64,000 nt of DNA from Hyphomicrobiales bacterium (GCA_017305455.1 JAFKKO010000114.1:1-64000), one strand, 5' to 3'; numbered from the stretch's first letter, positions 18,074 to 26,141 are shown. Numbers and translations are program-made. The notes: a model not told the origin generated them from the letters alone.

Positions 18074-19521
18074 ATGGCAGTTATGACGGACACCCCGGAA
18101 ACCTACGCCAAGGCGTGGATCCCATTTCTTGACCGGGAGCGGACGATCGCAAAACCGGGCTACAGCCGCTGGATGATTCCGCCAGCGGCTCTCTGCGTGC
18201 ATCTATGCATTGGTCAGGCCTACGCATTCAGCGTGTTCAACCTGCCGATGACCCGGCTTCTGGGCGTCACCCAATCTGGGCCGGGCGACTGGAAGCTGAC
18301 TGAACTTGGATGGATCTTCTCCATCGCGATGCTGTTCCTTGGCATTTCGTCGGCCGTGTTCGGCCGTTGGGTCGAGGAGGGCGGGCCGCGCAAGGCGATG
18401 TTTACCGCCGCAATCTGCTGGGCAAGCGGCTTTCTGATTTCCGCGCTCGGCGTTCATCTGCATACGCTCTGGCTGATCTATCTCGGCTATGGCGTGATCG
18501 GTGGTTGCGCTCTCGGCATCGGCTACATCTCGCCGGTCTCGACGCTGATGAAGTGGTTTCCTGACCGTCCCGGCATGGCGACGGGCATGGCGATCATGGG
18601 CTTTGGCGGCGGCGCGCTGATTGCATCCCCGCTGTCGGTCTGGCTGATGAGCAAGTTCCATACCGCGACCGATGTCGGCGTGTTCAACACCTTCATCGTG
18701 CTCGGCTGCGTCTACTTCTGCTTCATGATGTTCGGTGCGGCCATCGTCCGCGTGCCGGCGCCCGGCTGGAAGCCGAAGGGATTCGTCCCCGCGGCGGATA
18801 CCGGCAGAAGATGGTCACCAAGAACGACGTGTTCGTGTATGACGCGCTCAAGACTCCGCAGTTCTGGCTGATCTGGACGGTGCTGTTCCTCAACACCACT
18901 GCCGGCATCGGCGTGCTCGGTCAGGCGTCCGCGATGAGCCAGGAAATGTTCCCCGGTCACATCACCGCGATCGCCGCCGCCGGTCTCGTCGGCCTGATGA
19001 GTCTGTTCAACATGGGTGGACGCTTCAGCTGGGCATCGCTGTCCGACTACATCGGCCGCAAGAACACCTATTTCGTGTTCATGGTGCTCGGCTTCTCCAT
19101 GTACGTGACGGTGCCTTACGCGGGCAGCAGCGGCAATGTCGTGCTGTTCGTCTGCTGCTTCCTGATCATCGTCTCGATGTATGGCGGCGGTTTCTCCACC
19201 GTGCCGGCCTATCTGCGCGATCTGTTCGGCACACGTTACGTCGGCGCGATCCACGGCATTCTGCTCACCGCCTGGTCGGCGGCGGGCGTCGCCGGTCCCG
19301 TGCTGATCAACTACATCCGCGAGTACAATGTGACGCATGGCGTGCCGAAGGCGCAGGCCTACAACACGACCATGTACATCATGGCCGGCCTGTTCATCGT
19401 CGGCTTCATCTGCAACTTCGCCATCCGCGCGGTGGACTCGAAGTGGCACATGAAGAAGGCGACGGAGCCCGCTCACGGCGACGCGGTGGGCGCGGCCGAG
19501 GCGGTGCCAAGCCAGGCTTAG
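18074..19521 (+). pseudogene. Oxalate/formate antiporter family MFS transporter, frameshifted
   Basis: Twelve-segment major facilitator protein of the OxlT family, start ATG 18074 behind GGGAGGAG. The first frame covers about 245 good residues (GQAYAFSVFNLPMTRLLG, GYGVIGGCALGIGYISPVST) and ends with GWKPKGFVPAAD; then similarity jumps to another frame, beginning around 18800 with YRQKMVTKNDVFVYDALKTP and continuing to 19521. A single-base loss near GCGGCGGATACC (about 18800) restores one frame. Either a real frameshift mutation or a sequence error. Both halves are otherwise well conserved, so the break is recent. Confidence 0.8.
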
Positions 19522-19534
19522 GACAAAGACGTCC

Positions 19535-19687
19535 ATGCTGAGGCTGAATGCAGCTCTGTCCTTCCTTCTCATTCTCGGATGGAGCCTGCATCAGCTCTCG
19601 GCGTGGATCGGCAGCTTGAAACCCAAACATACCGCCGACGAGATTGCCGCGATGGTTTCAGACAGCGGCCATCCGCCCGGCGCCTGA
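19535..19687 (+). CDS. Small hypothetical membrane protein
   Basis: 50 aa, MLRLNAALSFLLILGWSLHQ at the N-terminus gives one hydrophobic segment (about 6-26) followed by a polar tail. It begins 14 bases after the MFS stop and 11 bases before the next small gene, so it looks like part of the same transcript. Function not known; possibly an accessory subunit of the transporter by position. Confidence 0.5.
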   Translation: MLRLNAALSFLLILGWSLHQLSAWIGSLKPKHTADEIAAMVSDSGHPPGA

Positions 19688-19697
19688 GGAGAAATCC

Positions 19698-19820
19698 ATG
19701 GAACACGTCGAGACCAATACCAGCGCGCTGCGCCTGATTCTGGCCTGGAGCATCGCGGGCATCCCGCTGCTGGCAGGCGTTACGCAGACGATGATCAATG
19801 CCATGAAGCTGTTTCAATAA
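19698..19820 (+). CDS. MFS transporter small subunit-like protein
   Basis: 40 aa, one membrane segment (LRLILAWSIAGIPLLAGV) and the tail TQTMINAMKLFQ. GAGGAG lies about eight bases upstream. From memory this resembles the tiny proteins annotated as MFS transporter small subunit next to OxlT-family genes in Bradyrhizobium relatives. Its integrity contrasts with the frameshift in the large subunit gene. Confidence 0.62.
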   Translation: MEHVETNTSALRLILAWSIAGIPLLAGVTQTMINAMKLFQ

Positions 19821-19865
19821 ACCGCTTCTGCGAAACATCCGCTCCTGCGGTTGTGAGTGAGGGCT

Positions 19866-19901
19866 GGTTGCGATCGATGGCTTCGGCCGGGGATCGCAAC
19901 C
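19866..19901. repeat. Inverted repeat, perfect 10-bp arms
   Basis: GGTTGCGATC and GATCGCAACC are complementary around a 16-base GC-rich loop. It precedes the terminator at 19919 and may be part of the 3' end of the transporter transcript. Confidence 0.4.
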
Positions 19902-19918
19902 GGCATCCCCAGTAGACT

Positions 19919-19954
19919 GGCCGATCCCGACTCGTCGGGTCGGCCATTTTTTTT
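19919..19954 (+). terminator. Rho-independent terminator after the MFS small-subunit gene
   Basis: GGCCGATCCCGA and TCGGGTCGGCC form a stem with one bulge around CTCG, followed by a run of eight T. Good intrinsic terminator geometry. The rest of the 430-bp gap up to 20251 shows no gene. Confidence 0.75.
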
Positions 19955-20251
19955 GTCACAGTGCTGATCCGCGCCGGTATCGGAAACGCGAGGGATAATG
20001 CGAGGCGCCGCGGTATCGGCTTGCCCGATGCCAGCGGTTGAGATTTCTCGCTTGTGAATGCAGGCAGATGCGTAAATGATGAAGTGATCGATCAATTCCG
20101 GCGATTGTTCGCGGATTGATGCCGGTTCGCCGGCCGGCTTCAAGTCGGCCCTCGACCAGAGAGCCGTGATTGCCAAAGTCGCGCCGCCGCGACCGGATCG
20201 GCGTCGCAGTCAAAATTCAGTGTTTCGGATTAGTGTTTCGGGATCAATGCC

Positions 20252-20695
20252 ATGGATTTTCGTGCAGCCGTCGGTGAAGCCATTCTCTCCGCCCAATCCG
20301 ATGCGATCGTCGCGACCGACAAGGCAGGCGTGATCACGTTCTGGAATCCGGGTGCGACGCGGATTTTCGGTTTCACGCTCGAAGAGACGATGGGAAAATC
20401 GCTCGACCTGATTATTCCGGAGAATCTGCGGGCGCGGCACTGGGAAGGCTACGACAAGGTGATGGAGACCGGCACGAGCCACTACACCACCGGCGACCTG
20501 CTGTCGGTGCCCGCGTTGACCAAGGCCGGCACGCGCATTTCGGTGCAGTTCACCATGGCGATCCTGTTCGACGAGGCCGGAAAGCCGGCCGGGGCGGCCT
20601 CGGTGATGCGCGACGTCACCAAGCAGTTCGAGGAGACCAAGGCGCTGCGCAAGAAGCTGGCGACGGCCCAGCTCGCGGTCAAGGAAACCACCTGA
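20252..20695 (+). CDS. PAS domain protein
   Basis: 147 aa, essentially one PAS domain (about 8-130: DAIVATDKAGVITFWNPGAT, RIFGFTLEETMGKSLDLIIP, then VMRDVTKQFEE) and a short helical tail (ALRKKLATAQLAVKE). There is no output domain, so it is a stand-alone sensor, possibly acting by protein interaction. A His in TGTSHYTTGD falls close to the heme-binding His of FixL-type PAS domains, but heme binding is unproven. No partner gene is adjacent apart from the ECF sigma factor 300 bases downstream. Confidence 0.78.
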   Translation: MDFRAAVGEAILSAQSDAIVATDKAGVITFWNPGATRIFGFTLEETMGKSLDLIIPENLRARHWEGYDKVMETGTSHYTTGDLLSVPALTKAGTRISVQFTMAILFDEAGKPAGAASVMRDVTKQFEETKALRKKLATAQLAVKETT

Positions 20696-20738
20696 CGGCG
20701 ATCGTCCGCAGGTGGTCAGGACGTTTTTCCTGGCTAGC

Positions 20739-20753
20739 CGCCTGAGGCGGCGC
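20739..20753. repeat. Short inverted repeat in the PAS-sigma gap
   Basis: GCCGCC and GGCGGC surround TGA. It is the only distinct structure in the first part of the 302-bp gap (20696-20997), which otherwise holds the promoter motif at 20947 and no gene. Confidence 0.3.
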
Positions 20754-20946
20754 GTGATCGGCTTGTCCGCTCTTGTCGGGCCTATCTCTGCGCTCCTCCC
20801 GCAGTCCGGTCCGGTGGTGCGGCGGTTTGTTGCGCGATGCCCGGTGGGACAGTGCCGTCGCCCCGGCGGAAAGTAGCAGGTGCGGCGGAAGGCGGGTCGG
20901 GTGCCGGCCTGCTCCGGGGCGGGGGCAGAAATATCCGGCTTTTTCC

Positions 20947-20972
20947 GGAAACCTTTTTGGTTCGGCGTCATC
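20947..20972 (+). promoter_or_regulatory. Candidate ECF-type promoter before the sigma gene
   Basis: GGAAAC at 20947 and CATC at 20969, i.e. GGAA followed after 18 bases by CATC. The same pair with the same spacing occurs before the DUF4142 gene (23988/24010) and with one base less before folE (21702/21723). The GGAA element is typical of ECF -35 boxes. Suggests autoregulation; inference only. Confidence 0.4.
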
Positions 20973-20997
20973 TCACCGGCAGCAGGGAGATTAGGTG

Positions 20998-21696
20998 ATG
21001 ATCGACAATCGCGGCACCGCGCCGCTGCCTCCGCTCGATGTGTCCTCCAGCGACGCCGATCTGGTTCGCGGCACGCTTGAGCGGGATGGCCGTGCCTTTC
21101 GGGCCATCATGAAGAAATACAACCAGAGACTTTACCGGATCGCGCGCGGCATCGTCCGTAACGACAGCGAGGCCGAGGACGTCGTGCAGGAAAGCTACGT
21201 GAAGGCGTTCGCGCATCTGGACGGCTTCCGCGGCGATTCCAGCCTGTCCACCTGGCTGTCGCGGATCGTGATGAACGAGGCGCTTGGTCGTCTGCGCACG
21301 CGGCGCAGGAACGTCGATATCGAAACGGTCGAAAGTTTTGGAACGCAGGCCGAGATCATCCAGTTTCCCAATACGGCAAGGTCGGATCCGGAACGCAACA
21401 TGGCCCAGCGCGAACTTCTGCAACTCGTCGAGCAGGCGACCGACAAGCTGCCCGATGTCTACCGGATGGTGTTCGTCGCGCGGGTGATCGAGGGATTGAG
21501 CATCGAGGAGACCGCCGAGGTTCTCGGGATACGGCCGGAGACGGTGAAGACGCGCCTGCACCGCGCGCGCCGTCTGGTGCGTGAGCATCTCGACACCCAG
21601 ATCGGGCCGGTGATGCTCGATGCGTTTCCGTTTGCCGGCAAGCGTTGCGAGCGCGTGACACAGAACGTGATGAAGCGGCTTGGCTTCCCGGACTGA
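20998..21696 (+). CDS. RNA polymerase sigma factor, ECF family
   Basis: 232 aa. Region 2 (YRIARGIVRNDSEAEDVVQE with SYVKAFAHLDGFRGDSSLST) and region 4 (IEGLSIEETAEVLGIRPETV then KTRLHRARRLVREHL) are clear; there is no region 1 or 3, so it is of the extracytoplasmic-function type. AGGGAGA seven bases upstream favours ATG 20998 over the GTG three bases earlier. No anti-sigma gene is visible next to it. The downstream genes (folE, Rieske/FAD enzyme, DUF4142, cupredoxin) are candidate targets. Confidence 0.87.
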   Translation: MIDNRGTAPLPPLDVSSSDADLVRGTLERDGRAFRAIMKKYNQRLYRIARGIVRNDSEAEDVVQESYVKAFAHLDGFRGDSSLSTWLSRIVMNEALGRLRTRRRNVDIETVESFGTQAEIIQFPNTARSDPERNMAQRELLQLVEQATDKLPDVYRMVFVARVIEGLSIEETAEVLGIRPETVKTRLHRARRLVREHLDTQIGPVMLDAFPFAGKRCERVTQNVMKRLGFPD

Positions 21697-21701
21697 GCGC
21701 C

Positions 21702-21726
21702 GGAACTTTTTGCCCTCCCGAACATC
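21702..21726 (+). promoter_or_regulatory. Candidate ECF-type promoter before folE
   Basis: GGAAC at 21702 and CATC at 21723, spacing one base shorter than the two sister motifs at 20947 and 23988. Located 55-80 bases before the folE start. Confidence 0.35.
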
Positions 21727-21780
21727 GAAAACTCAACGGCGGCCGACGCCATTGCGGGTCGGCGACAGGAGATTGCATTC

Positions 21781-22389
21781 ATGGCTTCCAATGTGCAGGT
21801 ACTAGAGCGGCATGCGGCCGATCCGGACAAGCCGGATCGTGCCGAGGTCGAGGCGGCCTTTCGCACCATTATCCGCTGGGCCGGCGACGATCCGGATCGC
21901 GACGGCCTGACCGAGACGCCGGGCCGCGTCGCGCGGGCGTTCGAGGAATTCTTCGTTGGCTACAGCCAGGATCCGGTCGCGATCCTGCAGAAGACCTTCG
22001 AGGAAATCGAAGGCTATGACGAGATGATCAGCCTGCGCGGCATCCGCTTCGAAAGCCATTGCGAGCATCACATGGCGCCGATCATCGGCAAGGCCTGGGT
22101 GGCTTACATCCCGAACGGTCGCGTGGTTGGCATCAGCAAGCTGGCGCGGGTGGTGGAGGTCTACGCCAAGCGGCTGCAGATCCAGGAGAAGATGACGGCG
22201 CAGATCGCCAACACCATCAACGAGGTGCTGAAGCCGCAGGGCGTCGCGGTGATCATCAAGGCGCAGCACCATTGCATGACCACGCGCGGCATTCACAAGC
22301 CGGACACCGATCTCGTCACCAGCCGCATGCTGGGCTGCTTTCGCGACAACCCGATCACCCGCCAGGAATTCATCAGCATGGCGGTGTGA
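21781..22389 (+). CDS. folE: GTP cyclohydrolase I
   Basis: 202 aa homodecamer-forming enzyme of folate/tetrahydropterin synthesis, converting GTP to dihydroneopterin triphosphate. Zinc and catalytic residues are in [20 protein letters not shown] and [19 protein letters not shown] precedes the ATG. The position behind an ECF sigma gene rather than in a folate operon is unusual; folate genes pabAB/pabC occur separately at 35.7 kb. Confidence 0.94.
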   Translation: MASNVQVLERHAADPDKPDRAEVEAAFRTIIRWAGDDPDRDGLTETPGRVARAFEEFFVGYSQDPVAILQKTFEEIEGYDEMISLRGIRFESHCEHHMAPIIGKAWVAYIPNGRVVGISKLARVVEVYAKRLQIQEKMTAQIANTINEVLKPQGVAVIIKAQHHCMTTRGIHKPDTDLVTSRMLGCFRDNPITRQEFISMAV

Positions 22390-22427
22390 CCCCGCAAGGG
22401 CTACACTGCCAAGTCATAGAGGCGACC

Positions 22428-23954
22428 ATGAACGACCAGACCACGCCGCAGGGCCCCGATCTTCGCAAGGGCGTCAAACTGTCGGAACTGGCGGACGGCA
22501 AGCTGCTCGGCCATGTCGGCGAGGAGGAGGTGCTGCTGGTGCGCGGCGAGAGCCGCATCTTCGCGGTCGGCGCCCATTGCACGCATTATCACGGTCCGCT
22601 GGCGGACGGTCTTGTCGTCGGCGACAGCATCCGCTGTCCGTGGCATCACGCCTGTTTCGATCTGAAAAGCGGCGAGGCGACACGCGCGCCGGCGTTCAGC
22701 CCGATCGACTGCTGGAGCGTCGAGACGCAGGGCGACACGGTTTTCGTGCGCGATAAAAAGGCTGTACCGTCACGCAAGGCGACCAGGCCGGTGTCCGCGC
22801 CGGACAGGATCGTCATCGTCGGCGGTGGCGCGGCCAGCTTTGCCGCCGCCGAAATGCTCCGGCGTGAGCAGTTTGCCGGCGAGATCGTGATGCTGTCGCA
22901 GGAAGCCTCGACGCCGGTCGATCGACCCAATCTGTCGAAGGATTATCTGGCCGGCAGCGCGCCGGAAGACTGGATGCCGCTGCGGCCGGACGAATTCTAC
23001 AAGGATACCGGCATCGATCTGCGGCTTGAGACCGAAGTCGGCGCCATCGAGACCGACAGGCGGGAGGTGATCCTCAAGGACGGAGAAGCGGTGCCGTATG
23101 ATCGCCTGCTGCTGGCAACTGGTGCCGAGCCGCAGCGCCTTCCGATTCCTGGCGCGAACCTGCCGCATGTGCATACGCTGCGCACGCTGGCCGACAGCCG
23201 CGCCATCATCGCATCCGCGCAGGGCGCGCGGCGCGCGCTGGTGATCGGCGCGAGCTTTATCGGCCTTGAAGCGGCGGCAGCGTTGCGTGCGCGAGAGATC
23301 GAGGTACATGTCGTCGCTCCGGAAAAAATTCCGATGGAGCGGGTGCTCGGTCCGGAGATGGGGCAGTTCATCCGCAATCTTCATGAGGAGCATGGCGTCA
23401 TCTTCCATCTCGGCGACGGCATTGCCGCGATCGATGCGGGTGGCGCGGTGCTCAAGAGCGGCGAGGAACTCGAGGCCGATCTCGTCGTGGTCGGCATCGG
23501 CGTCAAGCCGCGGCTCGATCTGGCCGAGCGCGCCGGCCTCAAGCTCGATCGCGGTGTCGCGGTCGATCGCTATCTGGAAACCAGCGCTCCCGGCATCTAT
23601 GCCGCGGGCGACATCGCGCGCTGGCCCGATTCGCATTCGGGCGAGGCCATCCGCGTCGAGCACTGGGTGGTGGCAGAGCGTCAGGGCCAGACCGCCGCGC
23701 GCAACATGCTTGGCGCAAAGGAAGCGTTCGACGCGGTGCCGTTCTTCTGGAGCCAGCATTACGACGTTCCGGTGAACTATGTCGGCCATGCCGAACGCTG
23801 GGACGAGATCGTCGTGCATGGCGACATCGCCGCAAAGGATTGTCTGCTGCACTACAGGCTGAAAGGCCGCGTGCTGGCGGTCGCGTCGATCTTCCGCGAT
23901 CTCGACAGCCTGACAGCCGCGCTCGCGATGGAGCGAGAGAAGGCTCCCGTCTGA
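22428..23954 (+). CDS. Rieske [2Fe-2S] / FAD-dependent pyridine nucleotide oxidoreductase fusion
   Basis: 508 aa. The N-terminal Rieske domain (residues about 10-105) has CTHYHGPL and CPWHHACF as cluster ligands. It is followed by an FAD/NAD(P) oxidoreductase of the ferredoxin/rubredoxin-reductase or AIF-like type, with IVIVGGGAASFAAAEML and ALVIGASFIGLEAAAALRA as the two dinucleotide motifs and YAAGDIARW near the end. Resembles the AIFM3/assimilatory-type Rieske-reductase fusions. Lies 38 bases after folE. Physiological partner unknown. Confidence 0.87.
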   Translation: MNDQTTPQGPDLRKGVKLSELADGKLLGHVGEEEVLLVRGESRIFAVGAHCTHYHGPLADGLVVGDSIRCPWHHACFDLKSGEATRAPAFSPIDCWSVETQGDTVFVRDKKAVPSRKATRPVSAPDRIVIVGGGAASFAAAEMLRREQFAGEIVMLSQEASTPVDRPNLSKDYLAGSAPEDWMPLRPDEFYKDTGIDLRLETEVGAIETDRREVILKDGEAVPYDRLLLATGAEPQRLPIPGANLPHVHTLRTLADSRAIIASAQGARRALVIGASFIGLEAAAALRAREIEVHVVAPEKIPMERVLGPEMGQFIRNLHEEHGVIFHLGDGIAAIDAGGAVLKSGEELEADLVVVGIGVKPRLDLAERAGLKLDRGVAVDRYLETSAPGIYAAGDIARWPDSHSGEAIRVEHWVVAERQGQTAARNMLGAKEAFDAVPFFWSQHYDVPVNYVGHAERWDEIVVHGDIAAKDCLLHYRLKGRVLAVASIFRDLDSLTAALAMEREKAPV

Positions 23955-23963
23955 CCGTTTGTC

Positions 23964-23991
23964 TTCCGAAAATTTTTGGCGATTTTCGGAA
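23964..23991. terminator. Inverted repeat after the Rieske/FAD gene
   Basis: TTCCGAAAAT and ATTTTCGGAA are perfect 10-bp arms around eight bases, ten bases after the stop. The right arm overlaps the GGAA of the next candidate promoter, so it may be a terminator, an operator, or both. Confidence 0.4.
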
Positions 23992-24013
23992 ACCTCCCGC
24001 CGTCCTTTTCATC
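23988..24013 (+). promoter_or_regulatory. Candidate ECF-type promoter before the DUF4142 gene
   Basis: GGAAAC at 23988 and CATC at 24010, the same spacing as in front of the ECF sigma gene. About 62 bases separate the CATC from the start codon. Confidence 0.4.
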
Positions 24014-24074
24014 CAATGCGCATACGACAACACGCACCGGACGCGCCCTCGCGTCCGGTCAGAGGAGCACATTG

Positions 24075-24596
24075 ATGTTTGCCAAATTCACCGCGGCCGT
24101 TGCCGCCGTCTGTCTGCTCGCCGGTCCGGCTCTCGCACAGAATGCGAAGCCAACGGATCCGCAGATCGCCCATATCGCCTACACCGCCGGCGCGATCGAC
24201 GTCACCGCAGGAAAGCAGGCGATCTCCAAGGCCACCAACAAGGATGTCGTGGCATTCGCCAAGGATATGGTGCGCGATCATGAAGCCGTGAACAAGCAGG
24301 CGCTTGACCTGCTCGACAAGTTGAAGGTCAAGCCCGAGGACAACGACACCAGTCGTTCGCTCGCCAAGCAGGCGGCGGACAGGCAGACCGAGCTCGGCAA
24401 GCTTTCCGGCGCGGCCTATGACAAGGCCTATGTCGCCAACGAGATTGCGTTCCACAAGACCGTCAACGGTGCGCTTGAAACGCTTCTGATCCCCTCGGCG
24501 AACAATCCGGAGCTCAAGAGCCTGCTGCAGACCGGTCTGAAGATCTTCCAGGGTCACCTGCAGCACGCCGAGCAGGTCGCCGCCGCTCTGAAGTAA
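24075..24596 (+). CDS. DUF4142 family exported protein
   Basis: 173 aa. Signal peptide MFAKFTAAVAAVCLLAGPAL (cleavage near AQN, residue 19-22), then an all-helical DUF4142 domain (HIAYTAGAIDVTAGKQAISK, KDMVRDHEAVNKQALDLLDK) of the ferritin-like type but without an established activity. AGAGGAG precedes ATG 24075. Followed after 27 bases by a cupredoxin gene; the pair is likely co-transcribed under the sigma-type promoter at 23988. Confidence 0.85.
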   Translation: MFAKFTAAVAAVCLLAGPALAQNAKPTDPQIAHIAYTAGAIDVTAGKQAISKATNKDVVAFAKDMVRDHEAVNKQALDLLDKLKVKPEDNDTSRSLAKQAADRQTELGKLSGAAYDKAYVANEIAFHKTVNGALETLLIPSANNPELKSLLQTGLKIFQGHLQHAEQVAAALK

Positions 24597-24623
24597 GAAC
24601 AAGAAATTTTAAAGGAGAGCCAC

Positions 24624-24938
24624 ATGTTGCCGGGGCGGAATCTGCTCGCGTTAACGTCCCTCGCGTGGGTGATGATGTTCGCCCCGGCGCATGCTGACAC
24701 GATCCAGGTCGTGGTCGATAAACTGGTGTTCAGTCCGGCCGAGATCAACGTCAAGGTCGGCGACACCATCGAGTGGGTGAACAAGGATGTGCTGGCCCAC
24801 ACCGCGACGGTGAAGGGCGACTGGGACGTGATGATTCCGCCAAAGAAGTCAGCCACGTTCGTGGTGAAGAAGGCAGGATCAGTCGAGTACTATTGCCGCT
24901 TCCATCCGAACATGAAGGGCAGGATCACCGCGCAATAG
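24624..24938 (+). CDS. Periplasmic cupredoxin (plastocyanin/amicyanin-like)
   Basis: 104 aa with a signal peptide (about 1-24) and a complete type-1 copper site: His59 (AHTATV), Cys91, His94 and Met97 (YYCRFHPNMKGR). Small blue copper electron carrier or copper-binding protein in the periplasm. AAAGGAGAG before the ATG. Partner unknown; in an operon with the DUF4142 gene. Confidence 0.9.
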   Translation: MLPGRNLLALTSLAWVMMFAPAHADTIQVVVDKLVFSPAEINVKVGDTIEWVNKDVLAHTATVKGDWDVMIPPKKSATFVVKKAGSVEYYCRFHPNMKGRITAQ

Positions 24939-24969
24939 CGCGTGTCCGGAGATGCGTGAGCGGATTTGA

Positions 24970-25070
24970 TTTAGACGGAAGCAGTGTCCGTCATACCCGG
25001 CTTTATGCCGGGCATCCGCGTCTTGGAAATATTAATAAAGAGAAACGTGGATGGCCGGGACAAGCCTGGC
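24970..25070. repeat. Dispersed palindromic intergenic repeat, copy C
   Basis: TCCGTCATACCCGGCTTTAT with GCCGGGCATCCGCG, then CGTGGATGGCCGGGACAAGC. Shares the GTCAT...CGGCnTnATGCCGGGCATCC layout with copies A, B and D, but is shorter and lacks the internal GGGCGT hairpin. Its end touches the truncated globin gene. Confidence 0.65.
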
Positions 25071-25116
25071 CAAGACCGAAATCCGCGCGATCAATCTTGG
25101 CAGCGGAAGCTGGCGG

Positions 25117-25584
25117 TTAGGACGCCGGCTGCGGCATGCGGAAGCGCTCACCCTTGGCGAGCATGACGCCGTGCGTGGTGGCGATGCCGAGTTCGAGACT
25201 TTCAGCGATGCGCCGGGCGCGTTCGACGAAATGATCGGCGGCCTTCGGCGAGCAGATATCCTGCACCGTAGCCTCGAACAGCGCCAGCCAGCGATCGAAG
25301 TGCTCGGCATCGACCGGCAGCGGCAGATGCTTGCGCATGGGCTGGCCGTGATAAACGCCGGTCATCAGCGCGACCGACGACCAGAACGCGCACATGCGCT
25401 GCAGATGCGGTTCCCAGTCCGCGATCCGCGCCTCGAACACCGGTCCGAGCAATTCGTCGGCCCGGACCCGGCCATAGAAGTTCCGGACCACGCGATCGAT
25501 CATCACCTCGTCGATGCCGGTTTCGGCGCGAATCGCCCGGGTCATTTCCGCGCGCCGTTCCTCGGCCGATGATGCAGTCGTCAT
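25117..25584 (-). CDS. Group III truncated hemoglobin
   Basis: 155 aa. Two-over-two globin: FYGRVRADELLGPVFEARI, HLQRMCAFWSSVALMTGVY and GQPMRKHLPL (containing the proximal His region) match the group III (P) truncated hemoglobins. Cytoplasmic heme protein, probably oxygen or nitric oxide/peroxide related. A tandem nine-base repeat TGATCGATA lies just upstream of its start (25594-25611). Downstream relative to transcription is repeat copy C. Confidence 0.85.
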   Translation of the reverse strand: MTTASSAEERRAEMTRAIRAETGIDEVMIDRVVRNFYGRVRADELLGPVFEARIADWEPHLQRMCAFWSSVALMTGVYHGQPMRKHLPLPVDAEHFDRWLALFEATVQDICSPKAADHFVERARRIAESLELGIATTHGVMLAKGERFRMPQPAS

Positions 25585-25593
25585 GATCCATCC

Positions 25594-25611
25594 TGATCGA
25601 TATGATCGATA
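25594..25611. repeat. Tandem 9-bp repeat before the truncated globin gene
   Basis: TGATCGATA occurs twice in a row, ten bases upstream of the globin start codon on the minus strand, in locally AT-rich DNA. Position suggests a regulator site close to or over the ribosome site. Confidence 0.45.
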
Positions 25612-25670
25612 TTGAATAGTGTATATGTATCTTATTGCCTTAAATCAACCGGCTGGCTGAGCCTTTGCCC

Positions 25671-26141
25671 TTAGCCATTCCAGGATTCGGCCGTCAGCAG
25701 GGCGATATCCGCCCCGACCCGCAAATCGTCCTCGGTTCCGAGGGTCTGGCGCCGGATGTTGCCGGCGCGATCGATCAGCACCATGGTCGGCGTGCCCTGC
25801 ATGCCGTAAGCGGCCATGGTCTGCGGAATCGGGCTGTCCTCGCCCGGCACATCGACCGCGACCGGAAAGCTGATGCGATATTCGTGCAGGAACGCATCGA
25901 GCGCCACCGGAGGCATCGCCGCATGATGTTCGAACACGGTGTGAATGCCGATCACCGCGACCTTGTCCGGCGAAAAAATCTCGGCGATGCGCTGCGCTTG
26001 CGGCAAAGCCGATTTCACGCAGCCCGGACACAGCATCTGAAAGGCATGCAGCACGACCACCTTGCCGCGCAGGCTGGCCAGTGTGATCGGCGCCGGGACG
26101 TTGAACCATTGCTGGGTGAACAGTTCAGGAGCAGGGGTCAT
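25671..26141 (-). CDS. Thioredoxin-fold protein (TlpA/peroxiredoxin-like)
   Basis: 156 aa. The redox-active motif CPGC is in FQMLCPGCVKSALPQAQRI, and GMQGTPTMVLIDRAGNIRR holds the conserved cis-Pro of thioredoxin-like proteins. No signal peptide is present when the start at 26141 (MTPAPELF) is used; the frame is open to 26258 but that extension looks unrelated. It acts as a thiol-disulfide or peroxide-reducing enzyme, substrate unknown. Confidence 0.78.
   Translation of the reverse strand: MTPAPELFTQQWFNVPAPITLASLRGKVVVLHAFQMLCPGCVKSALPQAQRIAEIFSPDKVAVIGIHTVFEHHAAMPPVALDAFLHEYRISFPVAVDVPGEDSPIPQTMAAYGMQGTPTMVLIDRAGNIRRQTLGTEDDLRVGADIALLTAESWNG

Noticed and set aside
18790..18815. Programmed ribosomal frameshift in the OxlT-family gene
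   Set aside because: No classic slippery heptamer is seen, and the family is normally encoded in one frame. A mutation or sequence error is simpler.
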